A DNA stretch of 51,453 nucleotides from an uncultured Oscillospiraceae bacterium. GTDB lineage: Bacteria > Bacillota > Clostridia > Oscillospirales > Oscillospiraceae. Numbering within the stretch: position 1 is the first letter of the stretch; every line of letters begins with the position of its first letter. Below the pieces are notes generated by a model. That model was not told the DNA's origin, made no database searches, and was given only the letters and a program-made list of their open reading frames with translations. The stretch is taken from positions 1 through 51,453 of the forward strand of contig CAKTVW010000014.1 in assembly GCA_934630495.1 (NCBI GenBank). The letters run 5' to 3'. Position numbers and translations under genes: made by a program. Positions 40,933 to 49,537 of the stretch are shown piece by piece.

Positions 40933-43900
40933 GATCGTTTTAACGCCTGAGCAGCGTGCCGTCGTCGAGCACCGGGGCGGGGCGCTGCTGGTATCGGCAG
41001 CGGCAGGCTCGGGAAAAACGAAGGTGCTGATCGACCGTGTCCTCCGATTCGTGCAGGAGGACGGGCACAATGTCGACGACTTTCTGATGATAACCTTTAC
41101 GCAGGCCGCCGCTGCAGAGCTGCGCGGCAAGCTGATCGCGCGGCTGAGCGAGCTTCTGGGCGACGATCCGGACAATCGGCATCTGCAAAAGCAGCTCGGC
41201 CGTGTTTATCTGGCGCATATTTCAACGGTTCACGCCTTTTGCGGCGAGCTTCTGCGCGAATATGCGCATTTGCTGGGACTGCCCGCAGATTTTCGCGTCT
41301 GCGACGAGCAGGAGGCGGCGGCTCTGCGCGAGAGGGTGATGAAAAATCTTCTGGAGCAGGCGTATCAAAGCCCCGACGAGGTGGCGGAAATTCGTGCGGC
41401 GCTGGATATGCTGGGCGCGGGCAGAGACGATCGGGCGCTTCCGGAGCTGATTTACAAGGTCGACGCGCAGGCGCACTGCTGGCGGGATGCCGAGCAGCGT
41501 ATGGAGCAGTGGAAGCAGAGCTTGGCGCTGTCCGATTGCGAGGATGTCGGACAGACCGTCTGGGGCGATTATCTCCTGCGGGAGTTCCGCGTGTATCTGA
41601 ACGGCTGTAAGCGCCGACTGGAAAACGACTGCGCCATGATCGCAGAATGCGAAAGCCTTGCCGCCTATTTGCCGACCTTTTCCGACAATATCGCATGGCT
41701 CGAGCGGCTGTCTGCCGCGCGTACATGGGACGAGCTTCGCGCCGTACCGGACGGCGCGGGAAAGCTCAAGGCGGTCCGAAGCTGTGCCGAACCTGAGCTT
41801 CAGCTCCGCGTAAAATCCGACCGCGAACAGGTCATCAAGGGCGTCCGAAAATGGTGCGGACGGGTTTCCCCCGCTTCGGAGGAGGCGCTGGACGACCTCC
41901 GCCTCAGCGGCACGGCGCTTTACGGCCTGCTCTTGCTGACGGAACGCTACTCGGAGCTTTACGGTGCGGAAAAGCGCCGCAGACATGTACTGGACTATAA
42001 CGATCTGGAGCATGAGACGCTCAGGCTGCTCTATGACCGCAGCGGCAGTCCGACAGCCGCTGCCTCCGAGATCGGGTCGCGCTTTGCCGAGATCATGATC
42101 GACGAATATCAGGACACCAACGCCGTGCAGGATTCCATATTCCGCGCGATCTCCAGAAAAGGAGAAAACCTTTTCTTTGTCGGCGACGTCAAGCAGTCGA
42201 TCTACCGCTTCCGTCTTGCCGACCCGACGATTTTTCTCGACAAATACCGCACGTTTGCCGACTATAAGCAGGCGGTGCCGGGGGGACCGTGTAAAATTCT
42301 GCTTTCCGACAATTTCCGCTCCGATCGGCAGATCCTTGCGGCGGCGAACGACGTGTTCCGATTGACCATGACGCCGCGCGTGGGCGGCCTGTACTACGGC
42401 GACGCGGAGGCGCTGCATCCGAAGCGCGAGTTCCCTCCGACGCAGGAGCCGGCGGTGGAGCTGCTCTGCTCCGACCTGAGCGGGCTTCCCGAGCGGCCGC
42501 CCGTAAGGAACGAAGAGGTCGACGCGGAGATCGTCGCCGAACGTATCGCGCGTCTTCTCCGAGACGGGACGATCCCCGACGGGGACGGCCTGCGGCCGGT
42601 CTGCCCGGAGGATATCGTGATCCTTCTGCGCTCGGTGAGCGGCCGTTCCGCCTATTATATTTCCGCGCTCCAGCGGCGCGGCATCCGCTGTATCAGCGGG
42701 AACGACGATCTGTTTGCTTCCGAGGAGATCGGTTTTTTGATCGATCTGCTGTATTTGATCGATAACCCGCATCAGGATATTCCGTTGCTGTCGGTGCTGA
42801 TGTCGCCGGTGTTTCGCTTTTCTGCGGACGATATGGCCTTTATCCGCGCGGAAAATCGGGGAACGGACCTGTTTGACGCGCTGAACGCCTCAATGCGCGG
42901 GAAAAAGTTCCTGACGATCCTCTCGGCACTGCGCCGCACCGCGCAGCGCGGAAGCCTGCGCGAGCTGCTTGACGAAACGGAGCGGCGCACCTATCTTCGC
43001 GCGATCTACGGCTGCATGGAGGGCGGGGAACAGCGTATGCACAATCTGGATGCCCTCTTTGCACTGGCCGACGGCTACGAGACCGGCGACCGCTACGGTC
43101 TGCCCGGATTCCTGCGCTACCTTGACGGTCTAAAGGAAAAGGGAATGAAAACCGAGCCGGGCAAAACGGTCGGAGCGGTGCGCATTATCAGCATCCATAA
43201 GTCGAAGGGCTTGGAATTTCCCGTAGTATTCCTTGCTAATCTGAGCAAGCAGTTCAATTTTTCCGACGCGACACAGAGCGTTTTGGTCGACCCGGAGCTG
43301 GGCATCGGCGCAAGCGTCACCGACCCTGAAAAGCAGATCCGTTATCCGACGGTCGCGCGCGCCGCGATCAGCGAGCGAATGGCGCGCGAAACGGTTTCCG
43401 AGGAGATGCGCGTGCTTTACGTCGCCATGACGCGGGCGCAGCATCGCCTCATCATGACCTATTGCTCCAGAAGCCTCAAGCGCCGCTTACAGAGCATTGC
43501 TAAGGACCTGACGCTCCCTGCGTCGGACGCGCTGATCGAATCGGCGGCCGCGCTGGGCGACTGGGTGCTTATGGCGGCGATGACCCACACCGAGGCGGGC
43601 GAGCTGTTTGAGCTTGGCGGCTATCCGGAGCAGCGCGGTGTTTCGGAATATCCGTGGACGATCCGCGTGACCGAGCCGATCGTTCCGGTGCGGAAGGCGC
43701 CGATCGTACGGCAGGCGGAGCCTGCCGCAGGACCGCTCCGCCCGTTCCGCAAGCCGGAATATCTGCACGGCGCGGCGGCCGAGGCACCCGGTAAGCTGAC
43801 GGCGACGCAGCTCAAGGGACGCGGGCTTGACCGCGAGATCTCGGAGGAAGCGCCGAGTGCACCGCCCTTCCGCTTCGTAAAGCCGAGACTGCTGGACGGC

Positions 43901-44419
43901 GCACGTCCGCTTACGCCCGCCGAGCGCGGCACCGCGATCCATCTGGCAATGCAGTTCCTGCGCTATGAGCGCTGCACCGATCTGTCCTCGATCGAGGCAG
44001 AGCTGCGCCGCCTGACGCGGGAGCGGTTCTTAACGCCGCAGCAGGCCGAAGCCGTTCCGCCCGCGAAGCTTTTGAATTTCTTTCAGTCACCGGTCGGTCG
44101 GCGCGTCCTGTGCTCGGAGCGTGTGGTCCGGGAATTTAAGTTTTCCGTTCTGGAGGACGCGGCACGCTACGATCCCGCGCTGGAAGGGGAGCGGGTGCTG
44201 CTTCAGGGCGTGACGGACTGCTGTATTCTCGACCCCGACGGCTTGACGATCTTAGATTTTAAGTCCGACGCGGTGAAAACGGACGGGGAACGGGAAAGAG
44301 CGGAATACTATCGCGGACAGCTCGATGCATACAGCCGCGCGCTTTCCAAAATTTTCGCCCGCCCGGTCAAAAAGCGCATTCTCTGGTTCTTCGCGACCGA
44401 TACCGCCGTGGAGCTGTGA
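40925..44419 (+). CDS. addA: AddA, ATP-dependent helicase/nuclease subunit A
   Basis: About 1164 residues, a UvrD/RecB-type 3'-5' helicase with a C-terminal nuclease. Motif I SAAAGSGKT lies near residue 25, motif Ia MITFTQAAAAELR, motif II MIDEYQDTN, motif III VGDVKQSIYRFR, motif V HKSKGLEFPVVFL and motif VI YVAMTRAQHRL. The nuclease motif is ILDFKSD near the end, preceded by GVTDCCI. The start is GTG at 40925 with AAGGAGG eight bases upstream and an 8-base overlap with addB; the frame itself runs farther upstream inside addB without meaning. A strong hairpin lies downstream. Confidence 0.95.
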   Translation: MAEIVLTPEQRAVVEHRGGALLVSAAAGSGKTKVLIDRVLRFVQEDGHNVDDFLMITFTQAAAAELRGKLIARLSELLGDDPDNRHLQKQLGRVYLAHISTVHAFCGELLREYAHLLGLPADFRVCDEQEAAALRERVMKNLLEQAYQSPDEVAEIRAALDMLGAGRDDRALPELIYKVDAQAHCWRDAEQRMEQWKQSLALSDCEDVGQTVWGDYLLREFRVYLNGCKRRLENDCAMIAECESLAAYLPTFSDNIAWLERLSAARTWDELRAVPDGAGKLKAVRSCAEPELQLRVKSDREQVIKGVRKWCGRVSPASEEALDDLRLSGTALYGLLLLTERYSELYGAEKRRRHVLDYNDLEHETLRLLYDRSGSPTAAASEIGSRFAEIMIDEYQDTNAVQDSIFRAISRKGENLFFVGDVKQSIYRFRLADPTIFLDKYRTFADYKQAVPGGPCKILLSDNFRSDRQILAAANDVFRLTMTPRVGGLYYGDAEALHPKREFPPTQEPAVELLCSDLSGLPERPPVRNEEVDAEIVAERIARLLRDGTIPDGDGLRPVCPEDIVILLRSVSGRSAYYISALQRRGIRCISGNDDLFASEEIGFLIDLLYLIDNPHQDIPLLSVLMSPVFRFSADDMAFIRAENRGTDLFDALNASMRGKKFLTILSALRRTAQRGSLRELLDETERRTYLRAIYGCMEGGEQRMHNLDALFALADGYETGDRYGLPGFLRYLDGLKEKGMKTEPGKTVGAVRIISIHKSKGLEFPVVFLANLSKQFNFSDATQSVLVDPELGIGASVTDPEKQIRYPTVARAAISERMARETVSEEMRVLYVAMTRAQHRLIMTYCSRSLKRRLQSIAKDLTLPASDALIESAAALGDWVLMAAMTHTEAGELFELGGYPEQRGVSEYPWTIRVTEPIVPVRKAPIVRQAEPAAGPLRPFRKPEYLHGAAAEAPGKLTATQLKGRGLDREISEEAPSAPPFRFVKPRLLDGARPLTPAERGTAIHLAMQFLRYERCTDLSSIEAELRRLTRERFLTPQQAEAVPPAKLLNFFQSPVGRRVLCSERVVREFKFSVLEDAARYDPALEGERVLLQGVTDCCILDPDGLTILDFKSDAVKTDGERERAEYYRGQLDAYSRALSKIFARPVKKRILWFFATDTAVEL

Positions 44420-44466
44420 AGCTGACTCCGATTGCATTTTCTTAATAAACGCCTGTATAAACGCCT

Positions 44467-44506
44467 GTCGGTTCTCCCCGAAGCCTTTCAATCGGGGAGA
44501 ACCGAC
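44467..44506 (+). terminator. Strong hairpin after addA (no clear T-run)
   Basis: GTCGGTTCTCCCCG (44467-44480) pairs perfectly with 44493-44506 across a 12-base loop. A residues rather than T follow on the plus strand, so termination would be inefficient; mRNA 3'-end protection is an alternative. Confidence 0.45.
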
Positions 44507-44518
44507 AAAAAAGAGCGG

Positions 44519-44547
44519 TTGACTTTTCCTCCGAAAGCTGGTATATT
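44519..44547 (+). promoter_or_regulatory. Promoter of the riboswitch-permease transcript
   Basis: TTGACT (44519-44524), a 17-base spacer and TATATT (44542-44547). Transcription would start about 44554, exactly at the 5' edge of the riboswitch. Confidence 0.8.
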
Positions 44548-44555
44548 AAACCGCG

Positions 44556-44699
44556 TTAAGAGGGAGTAGTTTAGGAATGCTCCGTTTCGGAGCTTCCGTA
44601 ACGCATATTCAACAATCGCCCGACCGCAGTCGGTGGGTATGCGCCCGCTTGGGAACGAGACTTTTAGCACGATTTCGTGCCGAAGGTCTTTTTATTTTT
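44556..44699 (+). promoter_or_regulatory. Probable yybP-ykoY (Mn2+) riboswitch with transcriptional terminator
   Basis: The aptamer (about 44556-44666) has GGGAGTAG after the 5' P1 strand TTAAGAG, and CGAGACTTTTA as the 3' P1 strand, resembling the conserved GGGGAGTAG and GCAAGACC segments of yybP-ykoY RNAs. Two arms lie between: GGAA-GCTCCG with CGGAGC-TTCC, and CGCATA with TATGCG topped by CCGAC-GTCGG. The 3' P1 strand is also the 5' arm of a terminator: AGACTTTT-GCACG (44658-44671) pairs with 44676-44689, followed by a T-rich run to 44699. Aptamer and terminator are mutually exclusive, so ligand binding should turn the gene on. The family name rests on recalled consensus; the switch architecture is directly visible. 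Confidence 0.7.
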
Positions 44700-44730
44700 A
44701 TCATTTACACCGTGAAAAGGAGAAACCCGA

Positions 44731-46026
44731 ATGCTTGTTCCGTTGATCGCCTTTGCCGTTACCTATGTTTTAATGATCGCGCTGCCCAAGGTGCGCCACT
44801 GGGTCGCCGCAGTCTCCGCCGTATTTTTTGTGATCTGGGGCTGTGCGACCGGAGGCGGCGGTGCGGCCTCCGCCCTGCGCGATGCTGCGGGTGCAATCAA
44901 CTGGAACGTTTTGATGATGCTGTTCGGCACGATGGGAACGGTCTACTTCTTTATCGAATCAAAAATGCCCGATCGAATGGCGGAGCGGCTTCTGCGCATC
45001 GCGCCCAACACCATGTGGGCGGTCGTGCTCATTTCGCTGTTTTCCGGCTTTATTTCGGCTTTTATGGACAACGTTGCGACCGTGCTGATGATCGCGCCGA
45101 TCGGCCTTGCTGTCGCCAAGCAATTGAAAATTTCGCCGGTCGACATGCTTATCTGCATCTCCGTGTCCTCCAATCTGCAGGGCGCGGCGACGCTTGTGGG
45201 CGATACGACGTCGATCATGCTCGGCGGCTACGCGGACATGAATTTCATTGAGTTTTTCTTCCTCAACGGTCGTTTCAGCATCTTCTGGGCGGTCGAGCTG
45301 GGCGCTTTGGCCACGGTCCCCGTTATCATGTTCATTTTCCGCAAGCAGAGAGAGCATGTCTCGATCGATTCAACCACGCAGGTCAAGGACTATGTCCCCT
45401 CCATCCTGCTGCTGGCGAACATTGTCCTGCTCATTGCGGCCTCCTTCTTTGAGGGACTGCCGGAGAACGTCAACGGCTATATCTGCCTCGCAATCTTTGC
45501 TGTCACGGCAATCTACTCGCTCCTGCGAAGCAAGAGCCTGAAGCAGTCTCTTTCGGCGCTGCGGGAGATCGATTATCAAACGCTCCTGCTGCTTGCGTCA
45601 CTGTTTATCATCATCAGCGGCGTCGAGCGCGCGGGCGTGCTTGACGAGTTTGCCAAGCTGATCCGTTCGCTTGGAAAAGGCAATCTGTTTGCGGTCTACA
45701 CGATCATTGTGTTTGCTTCGGTGCTGTTGTCGGCCTTTATCGATAATATCCCCTATGTGGCGACGATGCTTCCGGTCATCCGAAGCATAGCGCCCGCAAT
45801 GGGCATTACGGGCGTACCCTATGTGCTTTATTTCGGACTTCTTACGGGCGCAACGCTGGGCGGGAATATCACGCCCGTCGGCGCTTCGGCCAATATTGCC
45901 GCGATCGGCATTCTGCGCAAAGAGGGATATGAGGTAAAAAACAGCAGCTTTTTCCGGATTGGACTGCCCTTTACGCTGGTTGCTGTCCTTGTGGGATATG
46001 CATATATCTGGCTGGTCTGGGCATAA
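44731..46026 (+). CDS. ArsB/NhaD/SLC13-type ion permease
   Basis: 431 residues with about eleven hydrophobic segments in two similar halves. Family marks are the first-half FMDNVATVLMIAPIGLA and the second-half FIDNIPYVATMLPV, with TLVGDTTSIMLGG and TLGGNITPVGASANI hairpins at the substrate site. Relatives include arsenite, sodium, citrate and divalent-ion transporters. The upstream riboswitch, if it senses Mn2+, points to export of manganese or another divalent cation, which is not a usual assignment for this family. AAGGAG precedes the ATG. It is the only gene between the riboswitch and a bidirectional terminator. Confidence 0.88.
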   Translation: MLVPLIAFAVTYVLMIALPKVRHWVAAVSAVFFVIWGCATGGGGAASALRDAAGAINWNVLMMLFGTMGTVYFFIESKMPDRMAERLLRIAPNTMWAVVLISLFSGFISAFMDNVATVLMIAPIGLAVAKQLKISPVDMLICISVSSNLQGAATLVGDTTSIMLGGYADMNFIEFFFLNGRFSIFWAVELGALATVPVIMFIFRKQREHVSIDSTTQVKDYVPSILLLANIVLLIAASFFEGLPENVNGYICLAIFAVTAIYSLLRSKSLKQSLSALREIDYQTLLLLASLFIIISGVERAGVLDEFAKLIRSLGKGNLFAVYTIIVFASVLLSAFIDNIPYVATMLPVIRSIAPAMGITGVPYVLYFGLLTGATLGGNITPVGASANIAAIGILRKEGYEVKNSSFFRIGLPFTLVAVLVGYAYIWLVWA

Positions 46027-46030
46027 ACGC

Positions 46031-46073
46031 AAAAAACACGCCGCTTCATACGAAAAGGAGCGGCGTGCTTTTT
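46031..46073. terminator. Bidirectional terminator between convergent genes
   Basis: CACGCCGCT (46037-46045) pairs with AGCGGCGTG (46059-46067). A run of A precedes the stem and CTTTTT follows it, so it works on both strands, for the permease (+) and the ATP-grasp gene (-). Confidence 0.8.
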
Positions 46074-46078
46074 GCGGC

Positions 46079-47134
46079 TCAGTCCGCCGTCGGCGCGGCA
46101 GCGGCCGCGCCTTGGGCAACCAGATATGTATAGTACTGCACCTTTTTCTCGGCAAGATGCCAAACGTGATATTTTGTGCCGGGAATGGTGTTTGCTTCGA
46201 GAATATAGGGCTTCTGCGATTCGCGGTCGATCCCGATATCGATGCCGAGGCAGGAGATGGTCGTGCTTCGGAACCGTTGTATCGTCTCCGGTATCGTAAC
46301 GCAGTATTCTTCAAGCTCGGCGAGAAGCTGTGCCGCTTTGCCGGGAGCGATCATTTGAAGAATTTCCTCCGGGTCTGCGACGTAGCCGCCGCGCGAAAGA
46401 TTCGAGACGGTGCCGTTTGCGCCGATGCGGGCATAAATTGCCACCTTTTCCCAGCCACCGCTTGCCCCTCTGCTTACGAGAAGCCGAAAATCGACGGCAT
46501 GCGCATCATCCAGATGAAAGTCAAGGCGCGGCTGAAGGATCGGATTTCCGAGACGCTTGGATCTCAGAGTTTCGCAATAAGCGTCCCAGTCGTCGGACGA
46601 GAAGTCTTCGGGCGAATTGCCACGGGAAATAACGGGTGGCGCGCCGATCGCGTCGATTTTCGATACGCACAGCCCCTGCCGTCCACCGGACGGTTTCAGA
46701 ATGGATTTTTTGAGCGTTGCGGCATATTTCCGGAACTCCGCATAGTTTTTCAGGTCGAAGGTCGGGATCGTCAGATCGTAGAGCGGGCTTTGCAGAAGCT
46801 GGCGCGAGATCGCGACCTTTCCCAGACTGCCGTATTCGGTAAAACGGGTGATCTGACGCAGCCGCTCCAGCTTTTCCCGAAGCTCCGGGATCGATGCGAT
46901 TTTAGTGGAATTGACGCTGAAACGCGCTTCGCAGATCGGCGGGATCTCGGCTAGCGTATGGGCCATTTCCCGCCCGTTCCAGTAGATCGCGTCGGCACAG
47001 ACCGGCTCTTCCTCAATCTTCAAATCAGACAGCTTGAAAAAACAGACATTCAGATCGTAGGCGCGGGACAGGGTCAAAATCGCCGTCGAAAGCGGATCGG
47101 CCATATGACCGACAATCGCAATGTCAAATTTCAT
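46079..47134 (-). CDS. YheC/YheD-like ATP-grasp protein
   Basis: 351 residues. The C-terminal two thirds show ATP-grasp features: the ILKPSGGRQG nucleotide-binding loop, AVDFRLLVSRG and the metal-binding ILEANTIPG end. This pattern matches the YheC/D family, named after Bacillus spore-coat-associated proteins, which are presumed ATP-dependent carboxylate-amine ligases of unknown substrate. It begins 3 bases after rpe with GGAGGG inside the rpe end, so it is cotranscribed with rpe. No substrate can be predicted. Confidence 0.8.
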   Translation of the reverse strand: MKFDIAIVGHMADPLSTAILTLSRAYDLNVCFFKLSDLKIEEEPVCADAIYWNGREMAHTLAEIPPICEARFSVNSTKIASIPELREKLERLRQITRFTEYGSLGKVAISRQLLQSPLYDLTIPTFDLKNYAEFRKYAATLKKSILKPSGGRQGLCVSKIDAIGAPPVISRGNSPEDFSSDDWDAYCETLRSKRLGNPILQPRLDFHLDDAHAVDFRLLVSRGASGGWEKVAIYARIGANGTVSNLSRGGYVADPEEILQMIAPGKAAQLLAELEEYCVTIPETIQRFRSTTISCLGIDIGIDRESQKPYILEANTIPGTKYHVWHLAEKKVQYYTYLVAQGAAAAAPTAD

Positions 47135-47137
47135 ACA

Positions 47138-47794
47138 TCAGCCCTCCGATTTGACGCTGTGGACAAATGCGGACGGGTCTGCCGCCTTAAAATAAGCGCT
47201 GCCGGCGACAAGAACATTCGCGCCGTTCTCGCGGCAGATCAGCGCGGTCTTTTCGTTGATGCCGCCGTCGACCTCCAGCTCACACGAAGGATTTTGCGCG
47301 TCGATATAACTGCGAATGGCCTTGAGCTTGGGCATCATGTCCTCCATGAAGGCCTGCCCGCCGAAGCCCGGCTCGACCGTCATGACCAAGATCAGGTCGC
47401 AGTAGGGAAGAAAGGGGAGGACTGCCTCCGCAGGCGTCTTGGGCTTGACGGAGATCGCCGCGCGAACGCCGTTTTCCCGAATCCTTTTCAGGGCCGCGAG
47501 GGTATTTTCTTCGGTATCGGCTTCCACATGAACGGTCAGCAGATCGCTTCCGGCCTTGCAGAAGTCGTCGACATAGCGAAGCGGGCGGTCGATCATCAGA
47601 TGGACGTCCAGCGGCATATCCGTAATGCGGCGGATCGCTGCGACGACGGGAATGCCGATGGTGATGTTCGGGACAAACAGACCGTCCATGACATCGACGT
47701 GGACATAATCGGCGCCGGTTTTCGATAATGCGCGGATATCGCGCTCCAGATTGACAAAATCGGCGGAGAGAATAGAAGGAGCGACCTTTATCAT
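47138..47794 (-). CDS. rpe: Ribulose-phosphate 3-epimerase
   Basis: 218 residues, the usual length. It interconverts ribulose-5-phosphate and xylulose-5-phosphate in the pentose phosphate pathway. Signature motifs are APSILSADF, YVHVDVMDG (metal ligands), VHLMIDRP, TVEPGFGGQAF and EVDGGIN. The start at 47794 has GGAGG eight bases upstream and gives the canonical MIKVAPSIL. The frame extends farther to 48415 through the promoter and repeat element, which is spurious. A consensus promoter lies about 70 bases upstream. It is followed directly by the ATP-grasp gene. Confidence 0.96.
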   Translation of the reverse strand: MIKVAPSILSADFVNLERDIRALSKTGADYVHVDVMDGLFVPNITIGIPVVAAIRRITDMPLDVHLMIDRPLRYVDDFCKAGSDLLTVHVEADTEENTLAALKRIRENGVRAAISVKPKTPAEAVLPFLPYCDLILVMTVEPGFGGQAFMEDMMPKLKAIRSYIDAQNPSCELEVDGGINEKTALICRENGANVLVAGSAYFKAADPSAFVHSVKSEG

Positions 47795-47863
47795 GTGAAA
47801 CCTCCGAAGCATAGAATAAAATGCAGCCGACGGAACTCCATCCACGCAGACGGCTGTAATGTT

Positions 47864-47892
47864 ATTATAGTTGCAAAAACGGCGCGTGTCAA
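47864..47892 (-). promoter_or_regulatory. Consensus promoter for rpe and the ATP-grasp gene
   Basis: On the minus strand a perfect TTGACA (complement of 47887-47892), 17-base spacer and perfect TATAAT (complement of 47864-47869). Confidence 0.85.
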
Positions 47893-47962
47893 TTTTTTCC
47901 TGTACTAATTCCGGCGAGACTGCGCAGACTACTACGGACATCAGGGAAAAGGAGGTCGGAAC

Positions 47963-48133
47963 ATGAGCTGTCATTGCAACGTAAACCGCGCCATCCAGTG
48001 CAGCGTTACTCAGTGCAGACATCACTGCGGTGAGGAAAACTACTGCTCTCTGGAGAGCATTCGCGTCGGCACGCACGAGGCTGATCCCACGGTCAAGCAG
48101 TGCACCGATTGCATGTCCTTCGACAGAAAGTAA
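47963..48133 (+). CDS. DUF1540 cysteine-rich mini-protein
   Basis: 56 residues, beginning MSCHCNVNRAIQCSV with eight Cys (3, 5, 13, 18, 22, 28, 47, 50). The NYCSLESIRVG and CTDCMSF phrases match the DUF1540 family of tiny clostridial proteins with a probable metal-binding fold. Function is unknown. AAGGAGGT lies seven bases before the ATG, and a strong terminator follows, so this short gene is real and monocistronic. Its promoter was not clearly identified in the space shared with the divergent rpe promoter. Confidence 0.88.
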   Translation: MSCHCNVNRAIQCSVTQCRHHCGEENYCSLESIRVGTHEADPTVKQCTDCMSFDRK

Positions 48134-48140
48134 AACGCGG

Positions 48141-48196
48141 GAGGGTGCTGCTCCGATAAGCGGAAGCCGATCGGAGCAGTGCCCTCCTTGTTTTTG
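48141..48196 (+). terminator. Intrinsic terminator after the DUF1540 gene
   Basis: A 17-bp stem (48141-48157 with 48170-48186, two wobble pairs) beginning GAGGGTGCTGCTCCGAT is followed by CTTGTTTTT. It begins 8 bases after the stop codon. Confidence 0.85.
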
Positions 48197-48225
48197 AAAT
48201 GAAAACACGGCCGGTGAAAAGCTAT

Positions 48226-48577
48226 TAAAAAGTAAGCTGATTTTGACGATCACGGACCTTTTGACAGCCAAAAAGCTGCGGTAAGCCGCAGCTTTCAGCG
48301 TGTCGAAAAACCCTTTTCGACACGCTGACAGGCTGCAAAAAAGTTCGGAAGACAAGCAACTCACGCCCGTCGGCGTACATAGGTACGGTAGGGCGTGAGT
48401 TGCGCAGTAAGTCAAAATTCTTGCGGAGCAAGCGAATTTTCACATTATAAAGTTTGGAATATCCCGTTTTTTCGAATCAAAACTTAGATAGTGAAAATCT
48501 TTTAAAATGTTAGCCGATTTTGACGATTACGGACTTTTTTGACAGTCTGAAAGCTGCGGTAAGCCGCAGCTTTTTTA
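48226..48577 (-). repeat. Multi-hairpin intergenic repeat element, copy B, with flanking direct repeats
   Basis: An inverted copy of the element at 37276-37595. The core (48295-48482) matches copy A at over 90% by eye, with the same three hairpins. A roughly 70-base unit containing GATTTTGACGAT, CGGAC and TTTTGACAG, ending in the hairpin AAGCTGCGG-TAAG-CCGCAGCTT, appears in direct orientation on both sides of the core (about 48226-48295 and 48502-48577). The hairpin stems are alike within this copy but differ from those in copy A. It fills the gap between the DUF1540 and YihY genes. Confidence 0.85.
48551..48576. terminator. Terminator hairpin at the right end of repeat copy B
   Basis: AAGCTGCGG (48551-48559) pairs with CCGCAGCTT (48564-48572), followed by TTTT on the plus strand. 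On the minus strand it directly follows the YihY gene's stop and would end that transcript, though with a shorter T-run. Confidence 0.65.
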
Positions 48578-49384
48578 TTGCCTTCGTTCTAAAAGAAGAT
48601 TGAACACACAGCCGTAGAACAGAATCGAGATGCAGATATACAGCCAGAGCATACCGATCGCAATACTGGACAAGCTTCCGTAGAATACGGAATACGAGCC
48701 GGAAAAACGAACGTAGATCGAGAAAAACATCGTAAACAGCAGCCAGCCGAGCGCGGCCAACACCGCGCCGGGAAGACTTCTCCGAACGGAGAGCTTTCGG
48801 TTGGGAAACACGCAGAACATGGCGGTAAACAGCGCCGACAGCAGCAGGAACAGGATCAGGCCGCGGAATTGAAGGAGTTTGGCAAGGAAGCGAAGAATCG
48901 GTATTTCCTGCCTTTGCAGATATCCGGCAAGCTCCTGCCCAAAGCCGTGAAGTACCAGCGTTAAGATCAGTGCGGCGATCAAAAACAGCGTATAGAGCAT
49001 ACACAGAAGACGCTGAAGAATGTAGTTTCGGCTTTCGCGCACGCCGTGCATGGCGTTCAGCCCGAGCTGGATGCAGTAAACGCCGCGCGATGCCGACCAA
49101 ACGGCGGTGATTGCCGTGAGCGAGAGCAGGGTGCTGCTGCTGTTTGTGCTCATATCGCGGATCACGCCCTCCAGCAGCGGCATCAGCACCTCCGGCATGA
49201 CGCTGCGCAGAGCGCGGAGAAGCATTTCGCTGCTGTAGCCGATATGCGGCAGGATACCGACTACCAGCATGATCGCCGGGAATATGGAAAGAAAAATATA
49301 AAACGAAGCGTTGGCCGCATAGAGTGCGATGTGGTATGATGCCAGATGCTTGATAAGTCGATTTACCTTGCGATAGAGCTTCAT
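48575..49384 (-). CDS. YihY/BrkB (UPF0761) family membrane protein
   Basis: 269 residues, about six transmembrane segments. The N-terminal HIALYAANASFYIFLSIFP, SASRGVYCIQLGLNAMHG and C-terminal FYGSLSSIAIGMLWLYI are characteristic of the YihY family, once wrongly called ribonuclease BN. Function is unknown; a transporter or membrane-organising role has been suggested for the family. The start at 49384 has AGGAGG five bases upstream; the frame continues upstream through the neighbouring antisense gene without meaning. Its stop lies within the terminal T-run of repeat copy B. Confidence 0.9.
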   Translation of the reverse strand: MKLYRKVNRLIKHLASYHIALYAANASFYIFLSIFPAIMLVVGILPHIGYSSEMLLRALRSVMPEVLMPLLEGVIRDMSTNSSSTLLSLTAITAVWSASRGVYCIQLGLNAMHGVRESRNYILQRLLCMLYTLFLIAALILTLVLHGFGQELAGYLQRQEIPILRFLAKLLQFRGLILFLLLSALFTAMFCVFPNRKLSVRRSLPGAVLAALGWLLFTMFFSIYVRFSGSYSVFYGSLSSIAIGMLWLYICISILFYGCVFNLLLERRQ

Positions 49385-49465
49385 GTCGACCTCCTGCCGT
49401 ATAAAACGATTCGCTGCCGCAGATGATATAACGGACGCGCACGGGCCGATATTCGCAGACAGAAA

Positions 49466-49494
49466 TTGACAAACCCGCGCAGCGATGCTATACT
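49466..49494 (+). promoter_or_regulatory. Consensus-like promoter for the TIM-barrel isomerase gene
   Basis: TTGACA (49466-49471), a 17-base spacer and TATACT (49489-49494), about 45 bases before the start codon. Confidence 0.8.
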
Positions 49495-49537
49495 TATTAT
49501 AAACGATCCCGTATGAAAGATGCAACAGGAGTTTTTT

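Noticed and set aside
47795..48415. N-terminal extension of rpe to 425 codons
   Set aside because: The extension reads antisense through the DUF1540 gene, the rpe promoter and repeat copy B; the true start at 47794 has GGAGG and the canonical Rpe N-terminus.
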